Origin: Metridium senile
Taxonomy: Eukaryota > Cnidaria > Anthozoa > Actiniaria > Metridiidae
DNA: 64,000 bases
Assembly (NCBI GenBank): GCA_949775045.1
Contig: OX459096.1
Span: 35,813,316-35,877,315 of the forward strand
Direction: 5' to 3'
Below are positions 44,690 to 57,938 of this stretch, in pieces; position 1 is the first letter of the stretch; the number at the start of each line of letters is the position of its first letter. A program made the translations under genes and the position numbers. The notes beneath the pieces were generated by a model. It had not been told where the DNA came from, searched no databases, and saw only the letters and a program-made list of their open reading frames with translations.

Positions 44690-46110
44690 TCATAGCATTA
44701 AGTTGGCAAATGTTATTCCTATTTTCAAAAAGGGTTCTCAACCTAAAATCACTAATATCTCTCTATTGTCTGGTTTTAATCAAATTCTTGAATAATTAAT
44801 GTTTTCCAGATTTATTGATTAGAATAATAAAAATATTTTGTCATTAAACAATTTGGATTCTAGTGTAGGTTTGTAGGTTGGAATCATTGTATAAAGAAGT
44901 AAGAGTCATCAACCTTTTTTTAGATTATTTAATCCGACGTTTCGGGCTAAGCGTCCATCTTCAAGAATGTTATCCGAAACGTCGGATTAAATAATCTACA
45001 AAATATTTAGTTTATATAGTTTGGATTCTGTTCTAAACGGCATTCAACATTACAAGCTATCCTATCCATAACTGACAAAATTCAATCTGCTATAAATCAA
45101 AAGTTATATTCTTGAGATATTTTCATTGATTCAAGTTAACTGAGTAAAGCATTTGACACTTCGTATACGATACGACATAAATGCTAAAAAAGGCTACCAG
45201 GTGATCTCGCTTCGAAGCGCGCAAAGGATTGTTTGTCAAAACGAATATTTCCAAAATGATATGGCGCCTCGAGACAAAAACAATTCGGTTACTTTTAGAC
45301 ATTTGTGTTTTGTTTTTATTCTTTTTTATCCCTGATAGAGCAGCAGTGAACTTTTATTGTCCAAGTAACATAGAACTTTTTAATATAAAGTTATTTTAAG
45401 GATGTATTTATCGAGGGTTAACATGGGAAATAACTCTCTCGAACGACGCCATCTTGAACTGTTGGCGATGCGACAGAAATACTTCTGATTGGCTTATACT
45501 AACCGGAAGTGCGCGCGAAATCACCAGGCAGATCGATTATTACGGAATACGAGGCTTATCCAAGGCATGGTTTGAAGTTTTTCACTCTTGCTAATGTGAA
45601 ATCTGACACTCTTTCAATATATTGTGGTGTCCCCCAAGGCTCGGTCCTAAGGCCCTTGCTCTTTTAAATATATTTAAACGACTTTCACAGATCATCTTCT
45701 ATTTTTGACTACCATCTTTTTGCTGGTGATTTAAATATTTTCTATGCAAACAAAAGTTCGAATTCTCTAGAATAAATCGATTGTCAATGATTAATATTTT
45801 GTTAATTTAGACAACCCTAAAAACCTATTTTTAGTTTATCCCTATCTAACATATGGAGCTTGGTGTCACTCTTACCAATCAAAAAATAACTCTTTGTTCA
45901 TTCTGCAAAAAAAGCGCATAATAATCCTATATTTATTAACCTAAATAGTTACCTATTTCTTATACTCCAACTTTAATCAAGTGAATCTAATGTACTCCTA
46001 TAACACTAGATAGGCTTCTAAATCTTCATGGGAAAACTATGGGAAATTTAACATCAATTATTCTAGAGCTAACATCTAGAATGAAATCGATGAATCCATG
46101 AAAAGATTAA
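44690..46110 (+). pseudogene. Non-LTR retrotransposon remnant (RT domain)
   Basis: Conceptual translation in shifting frames gives the order expected of a non-LTR (LINE) reverse transcriptase: ANVIPIFKKGSQ near 44,707, QFGFCSKRHSTLQA near 45,018, then LSKAFDT near 45,140, YYGIRGLSKAWFE near 45,540, GVPQGSVLRPLL near 45,630, then a decayed FADD box (FAGDLNIFY) near 45,718 and PYLTYGAW near 45,840. Stops and frameshifts interrupt it throughout, and it carries at least one insertion (44,862-45,019) and probably another (about 45,170-45,540). It resembles the Jockey/CR1/L2 type. No endonuclease domain was found within the window. Confidence 0.85.
44862..45019. mobile_element. Insertion with paired GAAACGTC motifs inside LINE
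   Basis: 158 bp flanked by direct copies of TTTGGATTCT (44,852-44,861 and 45,020-45,029). It separates two parts of the reverse transcriptase frame. Inside, AGATTATTTAATCCGACG and CGTCGGATTAAATAATCT form an inverted pair, each arm with GAAACGTCGG. On the minus strand CTTGAAGATGGACGCTTAGC precedes one of them. Confidence 0.65.
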
Positions 46111-49100
46111 ATAGAGCTAAATTCAAAGAAATAATGTACGATCATATACTAAAATCTTACCCCACATGATTCATTCTATTATTGATCTATTCTATTACTG
46201 TATCATCAATTATATAATATATATCAATTATTTATTCACGTTTATGATGTTATGATGATATTTATTCATGTTTATGATGTTATATATCTCATCATATTTG
46301 TTCATTTTATTTATTACAAGTACAAGGATATTATATATATATTTTTAAGCCAACGTGTAATGTTCTTTTTATTATATGGACAAAAAAGAAAAACAAAAGT
46401 TTTAGGACGCGCACGTACATACGGGACATTTGGTACATAACTTTTTCATATCCGGCCTCACTGTCTAGTGAAAATATGGCAAAATACGAGTGTTTTAGTT
46501 TCCGGTAAAACACTATTATCCATATAATAATTACAGTCATGTCACCTTATACTTATACTTATTTTGTGTTTAGCATTTTTTTTCTTGTTTACTTCATATT
46601 TTCCATTGACTGACCAAGATACTTGTTCCTTATCCTGCTAAACACAATTTCACTTCTTTTTTCATATTATCGTATCAATTTATAAACTGCATTGCAAACT
46701 TATGGCACTAAATAAATATCTATATCTATTATATCTAGAATGTATGTGACAGTCATTTCGTTCAATAATTGGACTGATATACTGGATTACGGCAAAACCG
46801 ATTACTAATATAACATCAATATATTTTACCGTTAAAACACTTTGAAGGCAAAGCTATACATATTCGGTGAATGGAAATGAATGCAATTAAACAATTAGTG
46901 GGTGGCTGAAAAATAGATACATATTAGCAAATAGGTAAGGAAGTGAAAAATGCTTATCAACAAATATCCAAAATACTAAGATATAGTTCCTTTATTTTCT
47001 CTATATATATACATTTAAAACTGTTTTTGATAGTCTGTGCATTTATCAATGTAAAAAAAAATCCTGAAATGATTCGCAGGTTATTGGTTGAGCATCGAGG
47101 CGTAAATCAATTATAGAATAGACAACCTTAATTTAACTTTTGCATCGGTCAATACGGCGCCGCGAATATAAAAAAAGGAATGGATAAATGTACTAATTAA
47201 AAAACTAGAGAGGCGAAATGGTCAAATGCACGGTTAGTTGATCGGATTCCTGGCCTTATTGTCGGGTTTGGTCGGTTGCGTTGTGTACGATTATTGGGCA
47301 AGACTACTCTCTCAGTGCCTCGTCTTCTCGGCAATATAAAGGACGTAAAGTCAAAGATCTGCTTTCAATCTAATCCTAACTTCACTTATGACTGCGTGGT
47401 AACAATGTGTGTCTTCTCAAATGAATAAACTCATGAGATGCATATTCTCAGATCCTGTTATGTCTGCTTAGAGGAGACCATTGAAATTCCTTTTTCTTCC
47501 GGGTTTTTTTTTCCAGTTTCAATGAGTAGAACAAGAAATGAATAAAATGATACAGAGTATCAAATATAAAAAATATAACTAAATAAATAAATAATAAAAC
47601 TAAACAATAAGATATATACAGTAGTAAACAAGCGAAGAATTAATTTGAATGCATGTATAGATTTCCTAATATTCTACGTTTTACTAAGCAGATCTTTGCA
47701 TATAAGATTGAGAGAATATGACTGGTGTATATAAGACCTACCCTATTTCCAGTCTATACAAATCGACTGATAAAGACTAGCTGAGTAGCAGACGGACGTC
47801 GCGGTCCAAAAACCTTCCTCATTTGTCAGATAAACGAACATTGATCTACTTATCTACTTATAAAATTGATTATTTGCAATTTCTTTAATCACACGCATGA
47901 CGTCATAGCAGAAAACATTAGTTTTCCACATTAAAAGTGTTACTTCCTTCCTTCCACGAATTATCATTAAACTCAAGGATTATCGTCTGAAACGTCCGCA
48001 CGTAAAGCACTTCAGGTATATAGTTGTCGTGACTAACTAACAAAAGAATGATTTTTTCATGCAGTGACATTGAAAGCATTGTTAAAGTTGCATGTTGTTC
48101 AGATTCGACAAGTGGTCCCCATAGCTTGCAGGACCCAATGGAAAATGATGACGATAAAGGAAAGAAGGAAAAGCAACCTCTACACGTAGCTTCTCAAGCC
48201 CGTCAAGAACCTTGGACGGATAAATCCAGAATAACCAGTTTGAATTACAGTGAGGAGACTCGAATCGTTGACACTTGTCTTTTTTTAGTTATTATTTTCA
48301 AAACCTTCTACTGCTTCAAAACCACTAAAATGACTAAAGCAGTGAGTTCAAATACACTAAGCGTACATAATAAATTTTATTTCTAATCTTTTCGTTCATG
48401 GGATGTGGGTTGAAAAAAGTACCAAAAAAACTAAAAGTGTTCACAGTTCGAGTGTCCTCACTGTAAAACTGTGCACGGACGCGTAAATGTTTTGCGCCAT
48501 TTCACCTGGCGAACGTTGCGCATGCTCGATAGATATCGGCCAGTTCCGTTCAAAGGTTTTAAAGAAATATCAAGCAGGCATCTACAGACTTAAGCAATCA
48601 TCTTTCAACACTTCAGTGTTTATACTATCTGATTGTGAATTATTAACTCGTGTTTGAGACAAACGGTCTACAGCTATTAATGGTAAATTCTATTGGCAGA
48701 TTTTTCTATCGATAGTCGTAGTATCGGTTCAGAAAATTGGGCTAATCGATGTATTAATTGACGTTTTACTTCAAAATTGAATTTTCTCTTTTCGTTCTCA
48801 TTACTGCTTAGCCTCCTCCGCAGGCATCTCTTAGGCAGAAGAAACGAAGAAAAAGAAAAAAACACGACGCGGGCTTCCTGTGGCATATGGCAAAAAATGA
48901 CTCACGGGGGCTCGTCACCAGGCTTCGTCGTCTTCGAATATTCAACATAGGAACCCCAATTTCACGAAACTCACTCTCGGACTCGGGAGTTGCCTACGGA
49001 GGAGGCTAATTACTGCTAGCATATATATTTTTTTCATTTTGTCTATTCTTTCCTTTTTCTGTGAGTAATTATTACTCAGTGTGGGAATCATGTGGAGATA

Positions 49101-51539
49101 TAAGTAATATAATTTTTTTTACAGGAAATAAAAGGAATCTGAGACCACACTGCAAGAATTTGGTCTGGTCTTGTTTACTTTGACTGCAACACCCATGCAG
49201 TGGCGATGGGTTATAAGTGGAAATAATAAACGTTGAGTCTTGTGTCACATGATCAGTTGGAGCGCTCGGATTGGTCACGTGAGTTAACCGGAACTCAAAA
49301 CATGATCGATCGTTTTTTTGGCGGTGATCGGTTTTTTTCAGTAATTTTGCTAGTAGTAACGCATACTCAAGCCAAGCTAGCGGAAATGAACTTACGTCCG
49401 CTATAACTAAGACTAAACAAATTAAAGTATTGAAGTATTTTCTTATAATGGATTATCTTTTCTGTCCCCCTTTTTTTTTTGCAGGATTGTGTAAAAACCA
49501 AATGTTCATCTAATTAAGTGACATCGGCGCCTCTAGACCTGCAAAAAAGTCGCAACGAGGTAGGCTAATGCACTAGCACACTGTGCCAAATTCATCCCAC
49601 GCTATATCAGATATCTCAACTTTTACGTCAAAAAAATGAGAAAATGCATCTTAGCTCACAACTCCAAAGTAGAAAGCTTAGGTAGATCTTATTCCATCAG
49701 AAATGCAACAAAATATTGAACAGCAACCCTTTTAGAAATCAAATGAATCAATTAGATTGATTTTCAACATTTTCTTCGCGGGAGCAGAGTCTCCGTGAAT
49801 TCTCTCTCGTGTCGATTTCTGACAAGAAAACCATAAAAAACATCCGCATACGTGTGCGGACATGCAAGGGCCTAAGATTCCCCAACAAAAGAAAATCGTA
49901 CTTAGTACAAGCCTCCCCCTTCCCTTTTCTCTCCTTCCCCAATTCCATACAGGCAAAAGTAAAACTGACATAAATTGTTTTCACACACTGCTTTAAACGT
50001 TGTACAATAACCTTTTGAATATAAATACTTATTTAAAGTAAGAAGATAGATTTAACTGAGCAACTGAGGGCCTAGCCGGCGTAGGCAGTCGAAAATCAAA
50101 CATCTTATCAGTACCGAAAAGGTTACTTGCAACAACACGGAATGTACAGTACACTGTACAAATCATGTTATTCCAAGTTGAGCCTGTTCCATGAATTAAG
50201 TAACGAGAGTATCCAAACTTTCAGACTATTTAAAAAAACAGTGATGATATTATTCAATTTACCTTCTTTATGAATGAAGACTTCCTCGAGGTTTCACTTC
50301 GTGTATGAGATAAAACGGAATATCGGCGTTGGCGATACCATCTGTTGATGAGATCTGATGGTAATTTGGATTACGAACAGCCAAGCACACGATGAGGTTG
50401 AGAATATGAGGTAGTTGATCAAATCATTTGTCAGACCCCTGCTATAGAGAGATATAATTATAAAGTATTTGAACCAAATATATTAAAATTAGATGAATAA
50501 ACTCTAAACTCTAAAATGTCCTGTCCAATGAGGAAAATCTCAAGCTAAAGTTATTTGCATAGTAATGTTTTTTTTCTCGATGTATAGTATCAGTATATCC
50601 GTTTTGAATAAACTTTAGGCCAAAGTTCGACATTATATTTTTGAATGCCATATTAAACAACATTTTAAATGGAAGCGAGTACGGCGCTGTGGCTGGTTGT
50701 CATTTATTGTGACCTCTCAGCAGTTTTCAATACAACCATGTCCTGTTTTTCTCTGTTCAGTATGCATTTAGTTATGAGACTATAAGTGCAGCCCTTTTAA
50801 AAACAGTGCGCATCGATGTCAAAATACCGGTCGAAAAAATTGCGGTCGAAAATACTGGGTTATTCTACACCTGAATGTCTAATAAAGAAAATGGGAAAGA
50901 AGTTATCCTTGATTAATCAGGATATCACGATATAGCTAGTAATTGAAATTGTGTTCTAGCAGTTTCACAACGATTCGGTTGTGTATCCCTGCGACTTGAT
51001 CAGACGAAAAAAATACGCCAAGGCAACAACCACCACCACCAGCAACAACAAGACTGCCATAACGAAAACAAACAAATTAAACAAAAGGGGATAAAAAGGA
51101 GGGAAAAGAAGAAGATGAAGAAGAAGACGAAAAAAAAGAGAATCGCTAATGCAATTCTCAACGTCAAGTACAGAATGATAAGATTGATAACTACAAAACT
51201 CAAAAGAAAAAAAGTACCTTGTATAAGTTTGTTTTCCCAGCCGTCTCTACCAAGGAAAAGGACCAACAATATAAAGCCTATAAAGGGCGAGATGTATTTT
51301 TCTCCAAGTTTTCAATTATGGAGCATTTACCGAAGTTTAGGAACAAACATAACCATTAATATTCCTAATGTTGAACGTGATTGGTCCAACGACAGCTATT
51401 ATTGACTTATCAGTTTATGTTTTTTCCTTGGGGGTTAAGTGGTTTTTATTTTTTATATTTCTAATTTACTGCAAACTTCAGTTATTCAGCTATATGTATA
51501 AACGGTATGAATCATGAATGGAAACTAGCGAGTAAACTA

Positions 51540-51540
<1 letters not shown>
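46111..51540. other. 5.4 kb without a recognised gene
   Basis: AT-rich intergenic sequence. A 112-codon open frame at 48,048-48,386 and paired frames at 49,732-49,984 lack recognisable motifs. I saw no tRNA-like fold or clear long inverted repeat here. Confidence 0.45.
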
Positions 51541-51605
<65 letters not shown>

Positions 51606-51868
51606 CCGATCTCGAAAAGGTTGTCCACCTGAAAAGACATATATACTAAAAGAAATATCACGTGACTCATTATATATATTCACTTTCCGCGCGTGTAGAA
51701 AGTCAGGTACTCCTAGCGAGGGAAGATACTGCTTGTTTGAATTCACCGCCATATTACTTTCAAACGCACCTGCCTTTCTACACGCGCGGAAAGTCAATAT
51801 ATAATGAGTCACGTGATATTTCTTTTAGTATATATGTCTTTTCAGGTGGACAACCTTTTCGAGATCGG

Positions 51869-51946
<78 letters not shown>
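51541..51946. mobile_element. 100-bp-arm palindrome between (TA)n tracts
   Basis: Positions 51,603-51,871 are a near-perfect inverted repeat with arms of about 105 bp (ends CAGCCGATCTCGAAAAGG and CCTTTTCGAGATCGGCTG) and a 55-60-bp loop. A (TA)n run of about 60 bp precedes it and one of about 75 bp follows. TA directly flanks CAGCCG and CGGCTG, as for Tc1/mariner-type MITEs. The arms contain CACGTGA. Confidence 0.88.
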
Positions 51947-51949
<3 letters not shown>

Positions 51950-52500
51950 GAATTAAAAAAGAATATAGATACTACGTGCGCTCTGATTGGCTGGCTACCG
52001 TGAACATTTCAAAAATATTTTATAAAAACAATACAAAACGTCCGCTTGTGTGTATATAATGTGATATAAACACTCTGGAAGCTGTAGAACACTCGAGAAG
52101 TCTAAGAAACATTCTGATACGCCTCGTGTTTCTTTACGACTTTTCTCTTGCTTTACAGTTCCCAGCTTGTTTTTATCACAGTATATAGACCGTTTTATAT
52201 TGCTTTAATATATAAAAGTTGATTTAGCATGCCTAGTAACTATTAAATAGACAGCTGGCTTGCCTCGGGCGTTTCTATTTTCTTTTTTCTATGCTTTTCC
52301 TTTTTTCGGATGTTTCTTTTTTCTTTTCTTTTCTTTTCTTTTGTATTGTTCTTTCATTATCCCTTATTGTCTTTTCGTTCGTGTTTAGCACCTGGTTCTG
52401 AGCAACAGTTGTTGCTTTTCTTTCCTTTTCGTTTGTTCTTTTCTTTTTCATCTTTTAAAACTGAATCCTAATAACATCTTTAAAACGTTTTTCGTTCATT

Positions 52501-52950
52501 TCTTTTCTTTTTTTCTTTCCTTTTTTCATTCCTTTTTTCTTTCCTTTCCTTTTCCTTTCCTTTCCTTTCCTTTCCTTCCCTTCCCTTTTCCTTTTCCTTT
52601 CCTTTCCTTTCCTTTCCTTTCCTTTCCTTCCCTTTTCCTTTTCCTTTCCTTTCCTTTCCTTTCCTTTCCTTTCCTTTCCTTTCCTTTTCCTTTCCTTTCC
52701 TTTCCTTTCCTTTCCTTTTCCTTTCCTTTCCTTTCCTTTCCTTTCATTTCATTTCCTTTCCTTTCCTTTCCTTTCCTTTCCTTTCCTTTCCTTTCCTTTC
52801 CTTTCCTTTCCTTTCCTTTCCTTTCCTTCCCTTTTCCTTTTCCTTTCCTTTCCTTCTCCTTTCCTTTCCTTTCCTTTCCTTTCCTTTCCTTTCCTTTCCT
52901 TTCCTTTCCTTTCCTTTCCTTTCCTTTCCTTCTCCTTTCCTTTTCCTTAA
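52501..52950. repeat. Long (CCTTT)n polypyrimidine tract
   Basis: About 440 bases of almost uninterrupted pyrimidine built on TTTCC pentamers with CCTTTT and CCTTCCC variants. It gives artefactual Lys/Gly/Glu frames on the minus strand. Confidence 0.95.
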
Positions 52951-54380
52951 TTCTCTTTTCTTTCGTGTTTTGGTTTCTACATCAGTTGTTCTTTTTCTTT
53001 ACCTTTAATTTGTTCTTATCTAATTTGTTCTTATTCTTTTGATGAACCTTCCTGTTATTTTCCTCCTTTGTTCTATGGTATTTTTTTATCTCAATTTAAG
53101 GATCAATCTATTTTTATCTGTTATTCTATAAGAATGAGACTATTTTATTTACTTTACATAATAGATAAAACAAACGATATTAACTCTATAAGCTGTGCAA
53201 CAGTTTTTAATAAAAATCAGATATACAGAATCCATGCAAACCCCATTCTATACGTGAAGATGACACCCACTGATCATAATCTAATGTTTGATGTTCAAAA
53301 ACACATCGAATTAAAGTATATGGACCAACGCGAATAACTAGTAGCATGTGGAAATTGTTTCGCAAAGAACCCATTATTGTACGTCTGCATGACTAGCCTC
53401 CAATACATGTAGGAAATATTTGAACTTGCCGTGAGTCCAGTGGTCATAGTATACATGGTAAAATTCACCTGGCGACCAATAGGACATACAGGGAATAGTA
53501 CAGACAATAACATGTGGAAAAATTTAGATATGACAAAAAACTATAGTAGACATACAGCTATTTAAAAAAACGTTGAATGCTACTGAATACTGCATTCCTA
53601 GAACAAAAAGCGTTTTGGGTCATGTAATACTGTCCAAAGTAAAATAATTAATCAGTAATAATTATTTTCCCAAAAAACAATCAATATACCAGCTACATAT
53701 ATAGGGAGCAAATCGCGGTTCAAAATTAATTTGAAATAAACTGGTAAACGTATGATAAAACTTTAAAATATACAAGAGGAGCAAAACAAACAACGTTTAT
53801 GGTATAAACAGCCTCAAGGGCGACTAAAGTGCAATCATATCGAGCATATTAAACCTCTAATGAAGTTCCCGAGTAGTTTTAATTACTACATATGTACACC
53901 CATTGTAAAACGGTTTGCGCGATACATCATTCCAACTACGAAAGGCATTATCGATGTATAATGTATGTGTTATCCCGCAAACTTCTGTTGAAATTTGAAA
54001 CAGCTAAATACGGTTGTGTTTTTAAACACATTTTAATTGAATTTAGTCAACAAGACGATTCTGAATTATACGATGTTTTGTCTTGGTGGGCTTTCATTTA
54101 GTAGTGCATGTGGCGGGGAGGGGTTGCAATATTGAAGGGCGGGGGTCACGTTATTTTCGGAAGCTAGGGGAATAGGGGGGTTGTTTGCCAACCAGGAAGA
54201 GGGGTTTGGCAATATTTTTCCTTTGTGAAATAATTGGGACCAATATATTTTACACATGTGGCAGACCGGAGAAGGACATAAAACTAACTGCCAGTTGTTT
54301 ACATAAAAATTAAGATGCGGCGCTGATTGCACTAGTTTAACTAGATGAGTCAAGATACCAAGTCAATATTCTTTTGGTAT
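52951..54380. other. No gene recognised
   Basis: AT-rich. The open frame at 53,068-53,337 (89 codons) shows no family resemblance. A G-rich stretch lies near 54,112-54,210. Confidence 0.45.
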
Positions 54381-54510
54381 CCTAGCGGTCAGCCTCGATA
54401 GCGTGTAAAATATTGTTTAGAATTTGAGTATATCATGTGGAATCTTTAATCACTGCGGGCTGTGGTCAAATTCTAAAGAATACATAATTCGCTATCGAGG
54501 GTGCTAGAGG
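54381..54510. mobile_element. Small TIR element
   Basis: CCTAGCGGTCAGCCTCGATA on the left is matched imperfectly in reverse by TATCGAGGGTGCTAGAGG on the right; AGAATTTGA / TCAAATTCT forms an inner pair. About 130 bp. Confidence 0.6.
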
Positions 54511-55320
54511 CTGTTCCACGAAAAAAGGAAATGATCGATTATATATCCTGCATGCTGTGCGCTATTCATTGGAATCAGTTTTCACTTATATGGATATGGA
54601 TGCACTGTGCTAAATGGGGCGAAAAGTAGAAATTCCATTTTTAAAATGTACTTGGGCTCCCTGTGTTAGAGTCGACCAAGAGCTTTGTTAAAACAGGAAG
54701 CCCAGCCATTTTTTTTATCAGAAAAGTGGGGGGATACCAAATTTTTCAGTATCAAAGAAGCTTTCTTGAGAGGGGGGATTGTTAAATTTTTTGAGAATTG
54801 TGAGGGGGTGTTGGGATTTTGTTTTGCATTTAAAAATTTCACCTGCCCCCCTCCCCCCCTCTGCCATACATAATGAACGCAGCCTTATAGGCTGTATGTG
54901 TACAGCCGTCCCCACCTCTCCCCTCTACGGAGAGAAACGGGGATTAATCTGACTATGAACAGACACTAAAAACTAATAAGGTATATGTAAGATGTATTTT
55001 TTAATCCAGGCAGCAGCCGTTCTATTGTTTAACTACAAATCACACCACGTCACGTGACTTTGTCCAAGTGGTTCGATTTAATTAGTTTTAAGCATAACAA
55101 CAAAAATAATAATATTAGTTTCTCTCAAGCTCGACAGCGCTCGATGAATCGATGTTGTTCATGTTTTTGATACTTGTCTCTGACCGATTATATAATAACA
55201 CTTGGCTGTGATTAAAACAGTGATGTTTAGTCTTGAAGTAGAAATTGTATCATTGTAACAATCTAATTAATAAGTATTTGTATTGTTTTCACGGCCTAAC
55301 GGACTGTGAAGTGCTCTAAA

Positions 55321-55622
55321 TATACACCTATTTCAAAAATCGTTGTCTCAATCAATGCTATAGTCCACTCTGAAGGCTGCAAAGGTCCTCGGTATTTCTT
55401 CTCTGCACCGCATGTTATCGATTTATTCAAAACATATTTTTGTTGTACGTATTTGTGTTATATGTCCATAACAAGTTGTTGTAGTGGTAGATAATAAAAC
55501 AAATATCTATTTCAAAAACGAGTAATAAATCACAAATTATGTTCATCTTGCGGACATCCTTTGCAGGTTTCAGAGTGTGGACTGTAGCTTCGGTTGCGAC
55601 AACGGTTTTTGAAATAGCGTGT
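55321..55622. mobile_element. Hairpin MITE family F, diverged member
   Basis: Ends TACACCTATTTCAAAAATCG and CGGTTTTTGAAATAGCGTGTA, followed by TTGTC / GACAA as in family F. The inner arms AGTCCACTCTGAAGGCTGCA and TGCAGGTTTCAGAGTGTGGACT also pair. It is longer than the other three copies. Confidence 0.6.
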
Positions 55623-55746
55623 AAAAGCTTTGGATGACTAATAGGTAGAGCGAAAGCAACAAAACTGGAAAGAAAACCATCAACCAGAAACATCAAATAC
55701 TACAGGAAACAATGCACTCGTTACAAGTTTACTTGTTAATACGATA

Positions 55747-55900
55747 GAATAAAAACAGGAAGCAATTTCATATTGATTTATGGCTATCTTATTTGCCACT
55801 ATCAAAATAAAAACAGCTAGGAAACAATTTCATATTGATTTATGGCCATTTTATTTGCCACTATCAAATAAAAACAGGAAATAATTTCATATTAATTATC
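55747..55900. repeat. Short tandem repeat, about 66-bp units
   Basis: Two and a half copies of AATAAAAACAGG...CAATTTCATATTGATTTATG...TTTGCCACTATCAAA. Confidence 0.85.
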
Positions 55901-57700
55901 ATTATTGTTTTGTTATCCATGAACATTCTCAAAAGACACGATAAAACTAGTTTCAATATTTGATATCGTCATGCTAGTGTGATAATGAAAAAAAGGTGTA
56001 TGTATATAAAAAAATCGCAAGAAAAATACATAATATCAAGAGAGCACAAACTAATGTTCTTTTGGTAATATGCATAAAAGTAAAGTAAATCAGTATAGTC
56101 TAATTAAAATTTCATGTATTAAACAAATTTAAGAATAGATAAATAATAAAAACAAATAAAAAATATTGAATAGGCTTAGGAAAGGTATTTAATCATTGAG
56201 AAAAAAGGAATAAAATCACAAAAACAGAACCTGATCTAACTGGATACATTTTATCATTTGCAATTGAATCATTGTCATTTCTTACTTTTTGGGCCCTGAA
56301 AATGCACTAGAATTGCGAGAGCTTGGAAAGCTTAATAGTTATACTATACATCACGTAATAACATTTTTAGTTACTGAATTCATATTATTTTCTTTTGTAA
56401 AAGTTTTAATTTATTCAAAAAGGACTCAGAAACAAAAATAGAAACAGACTAAAATAATACTTCAATCACCTTTGCGAAGAAAAGAAAAAAAAAATCAAAA
56501 AAAAGAGAGAGTAACCATTATTTATATTGGCCTTTTGTAAAAGTTCAGTCAAGCATTCCGGAAAAAAACATAACACTACTAACAACTTACAATATTCACA
56601 AAAAGTAACTAAATTAAATATCGTCTCGAGTCTTGCAGAAAATAAAAACAAAACAAATGTCAAAAGAAAAAGATTAATGGTTAAACAAGAATAAAAACGG
56701 GAGCGAAAACGCAGAGAAAAATAGTTAAAATGAAAAATGAATTGAACAGAAACTATATAGTCAAAACAAAACAAATAAAGAAACGAAAAAATATACAAAC
56801 AAAGAAAAAGAGCAACACAGAACAGGATTTTAAACTACGAAAAAAGAAAATAAGCAGGAATTAAACGGCAATTTATCATTTTATTCGCTTCTTGCCGACA
56901 TATATTTATATTTTATTTCAAAAAAGGTAGCTTAGTACAATAGATTTGTATTCTTTGTACAAGCCGTATTCGACACGAAGTTAGAATAATGTTGTAAAAA
57001 CACAACAGTATTATAAAATAGGAGTCAAAACATTTATTTTCTTGTTCAACTTTATCAATACAAACTAATTTAAATCAAAGAAGTTATATCTGATAGACAA
57101 TCAAAGAAAAACAAAGTTTGCGGTAAGATTTATCCAAATACAATTAACAACAAAGTTCATTAACAATGCGGACTCAAGAGTCTGGTTGCTGGTTGAAGCA
57201 TCTTGGTCGAAAAAACACTCGAGGAAAACTCTGATTCATTAGTCTCTCTTGAGCATAAAATGCTTTCGGTACGTTTGTGGTCCGGTTTTTTGGAGCTGTA
57301 GAAAGACAATCAGCATGACAGCTAATTTGCAGGTGGAAATCACAACTACCTTCGAATTTAGAAAAGTTTTCACAACAATAGTACTGTGTTGTCTTTGTTC
57401 GTGCTTCAAATTTGAAGAGTAAAACTCGGGACTTTTAATTCTTGTGCTCAAGGTCAAGCAAAGGGTCATTTCTTTTTACTGTTCAACTTGGTTTTAGCCT
57501 TATTTACAAGTTGAGTTCGTTCTTATTGGTCGAGACCTACCAAGACTGACCGTCAATGAATTCAATAGAACTGTTTACACTACGCAAACTACTTCAATTC
57601 AACACAGACTCAACTGTATTTCGTACTCTTGAACATGAGTTGAGGCTAAAAGCCGTGGAAATTCATAACAAACTGTGATAAAAACTTGTTGATACGACAG
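55901..57700. other. No gene recognised
   Basis: Very A-rich intergenic stretch upstream of the SOSTDC1-like gene. No coding segment recognised; the 110-codon frame at 56,466-56,798 is low-complexity Phe/Leu. Confidence 0.45.
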
Positions 57701-57938
57701 AATACACGTCTTTTTTGGCGGACACTGTAATGTCGTGGCGTTAATTACTGTTCTTGTGATGCGTGGCTAGCGTGGCTACGATTGGTTGACTTCTGATACG
57801 AAGTGCAAAGGCGCCAGTCGCCTAGCTTATTGACATTGTAGCTGTACTCGACGTGTGGGGGTTTTCAACCAAACTTTTTTGGACAAAAATCGTAGTAAAA
57901 CAATCCTTGAACATAGAGTGGACATTCGGACATAAAGC

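Noticed and set aside
45170..45540. Possible second MITE inside the LINE remnant
   Set aside because: The LINE frame is clearly interrupted here, and CCAGGTGATCTCGC / GCGCGCGAAATCACCAGG are loosely inverted, but the ends and target duplication are not clear enough to list as a feature.
48048..48386. 112-codon open frame with an acidic/basic middle part
   Set aside because: The composition is somewhat coding-like, but there are no recognised motifs, clear splice partners or supporting signals. Left as unsupported.
51115..51405. 96-codon Lys-rich frame
   Set aside because: The N-terminal part comes from low-complexity GAAGAA sequence; the rest has no recognisable domain.
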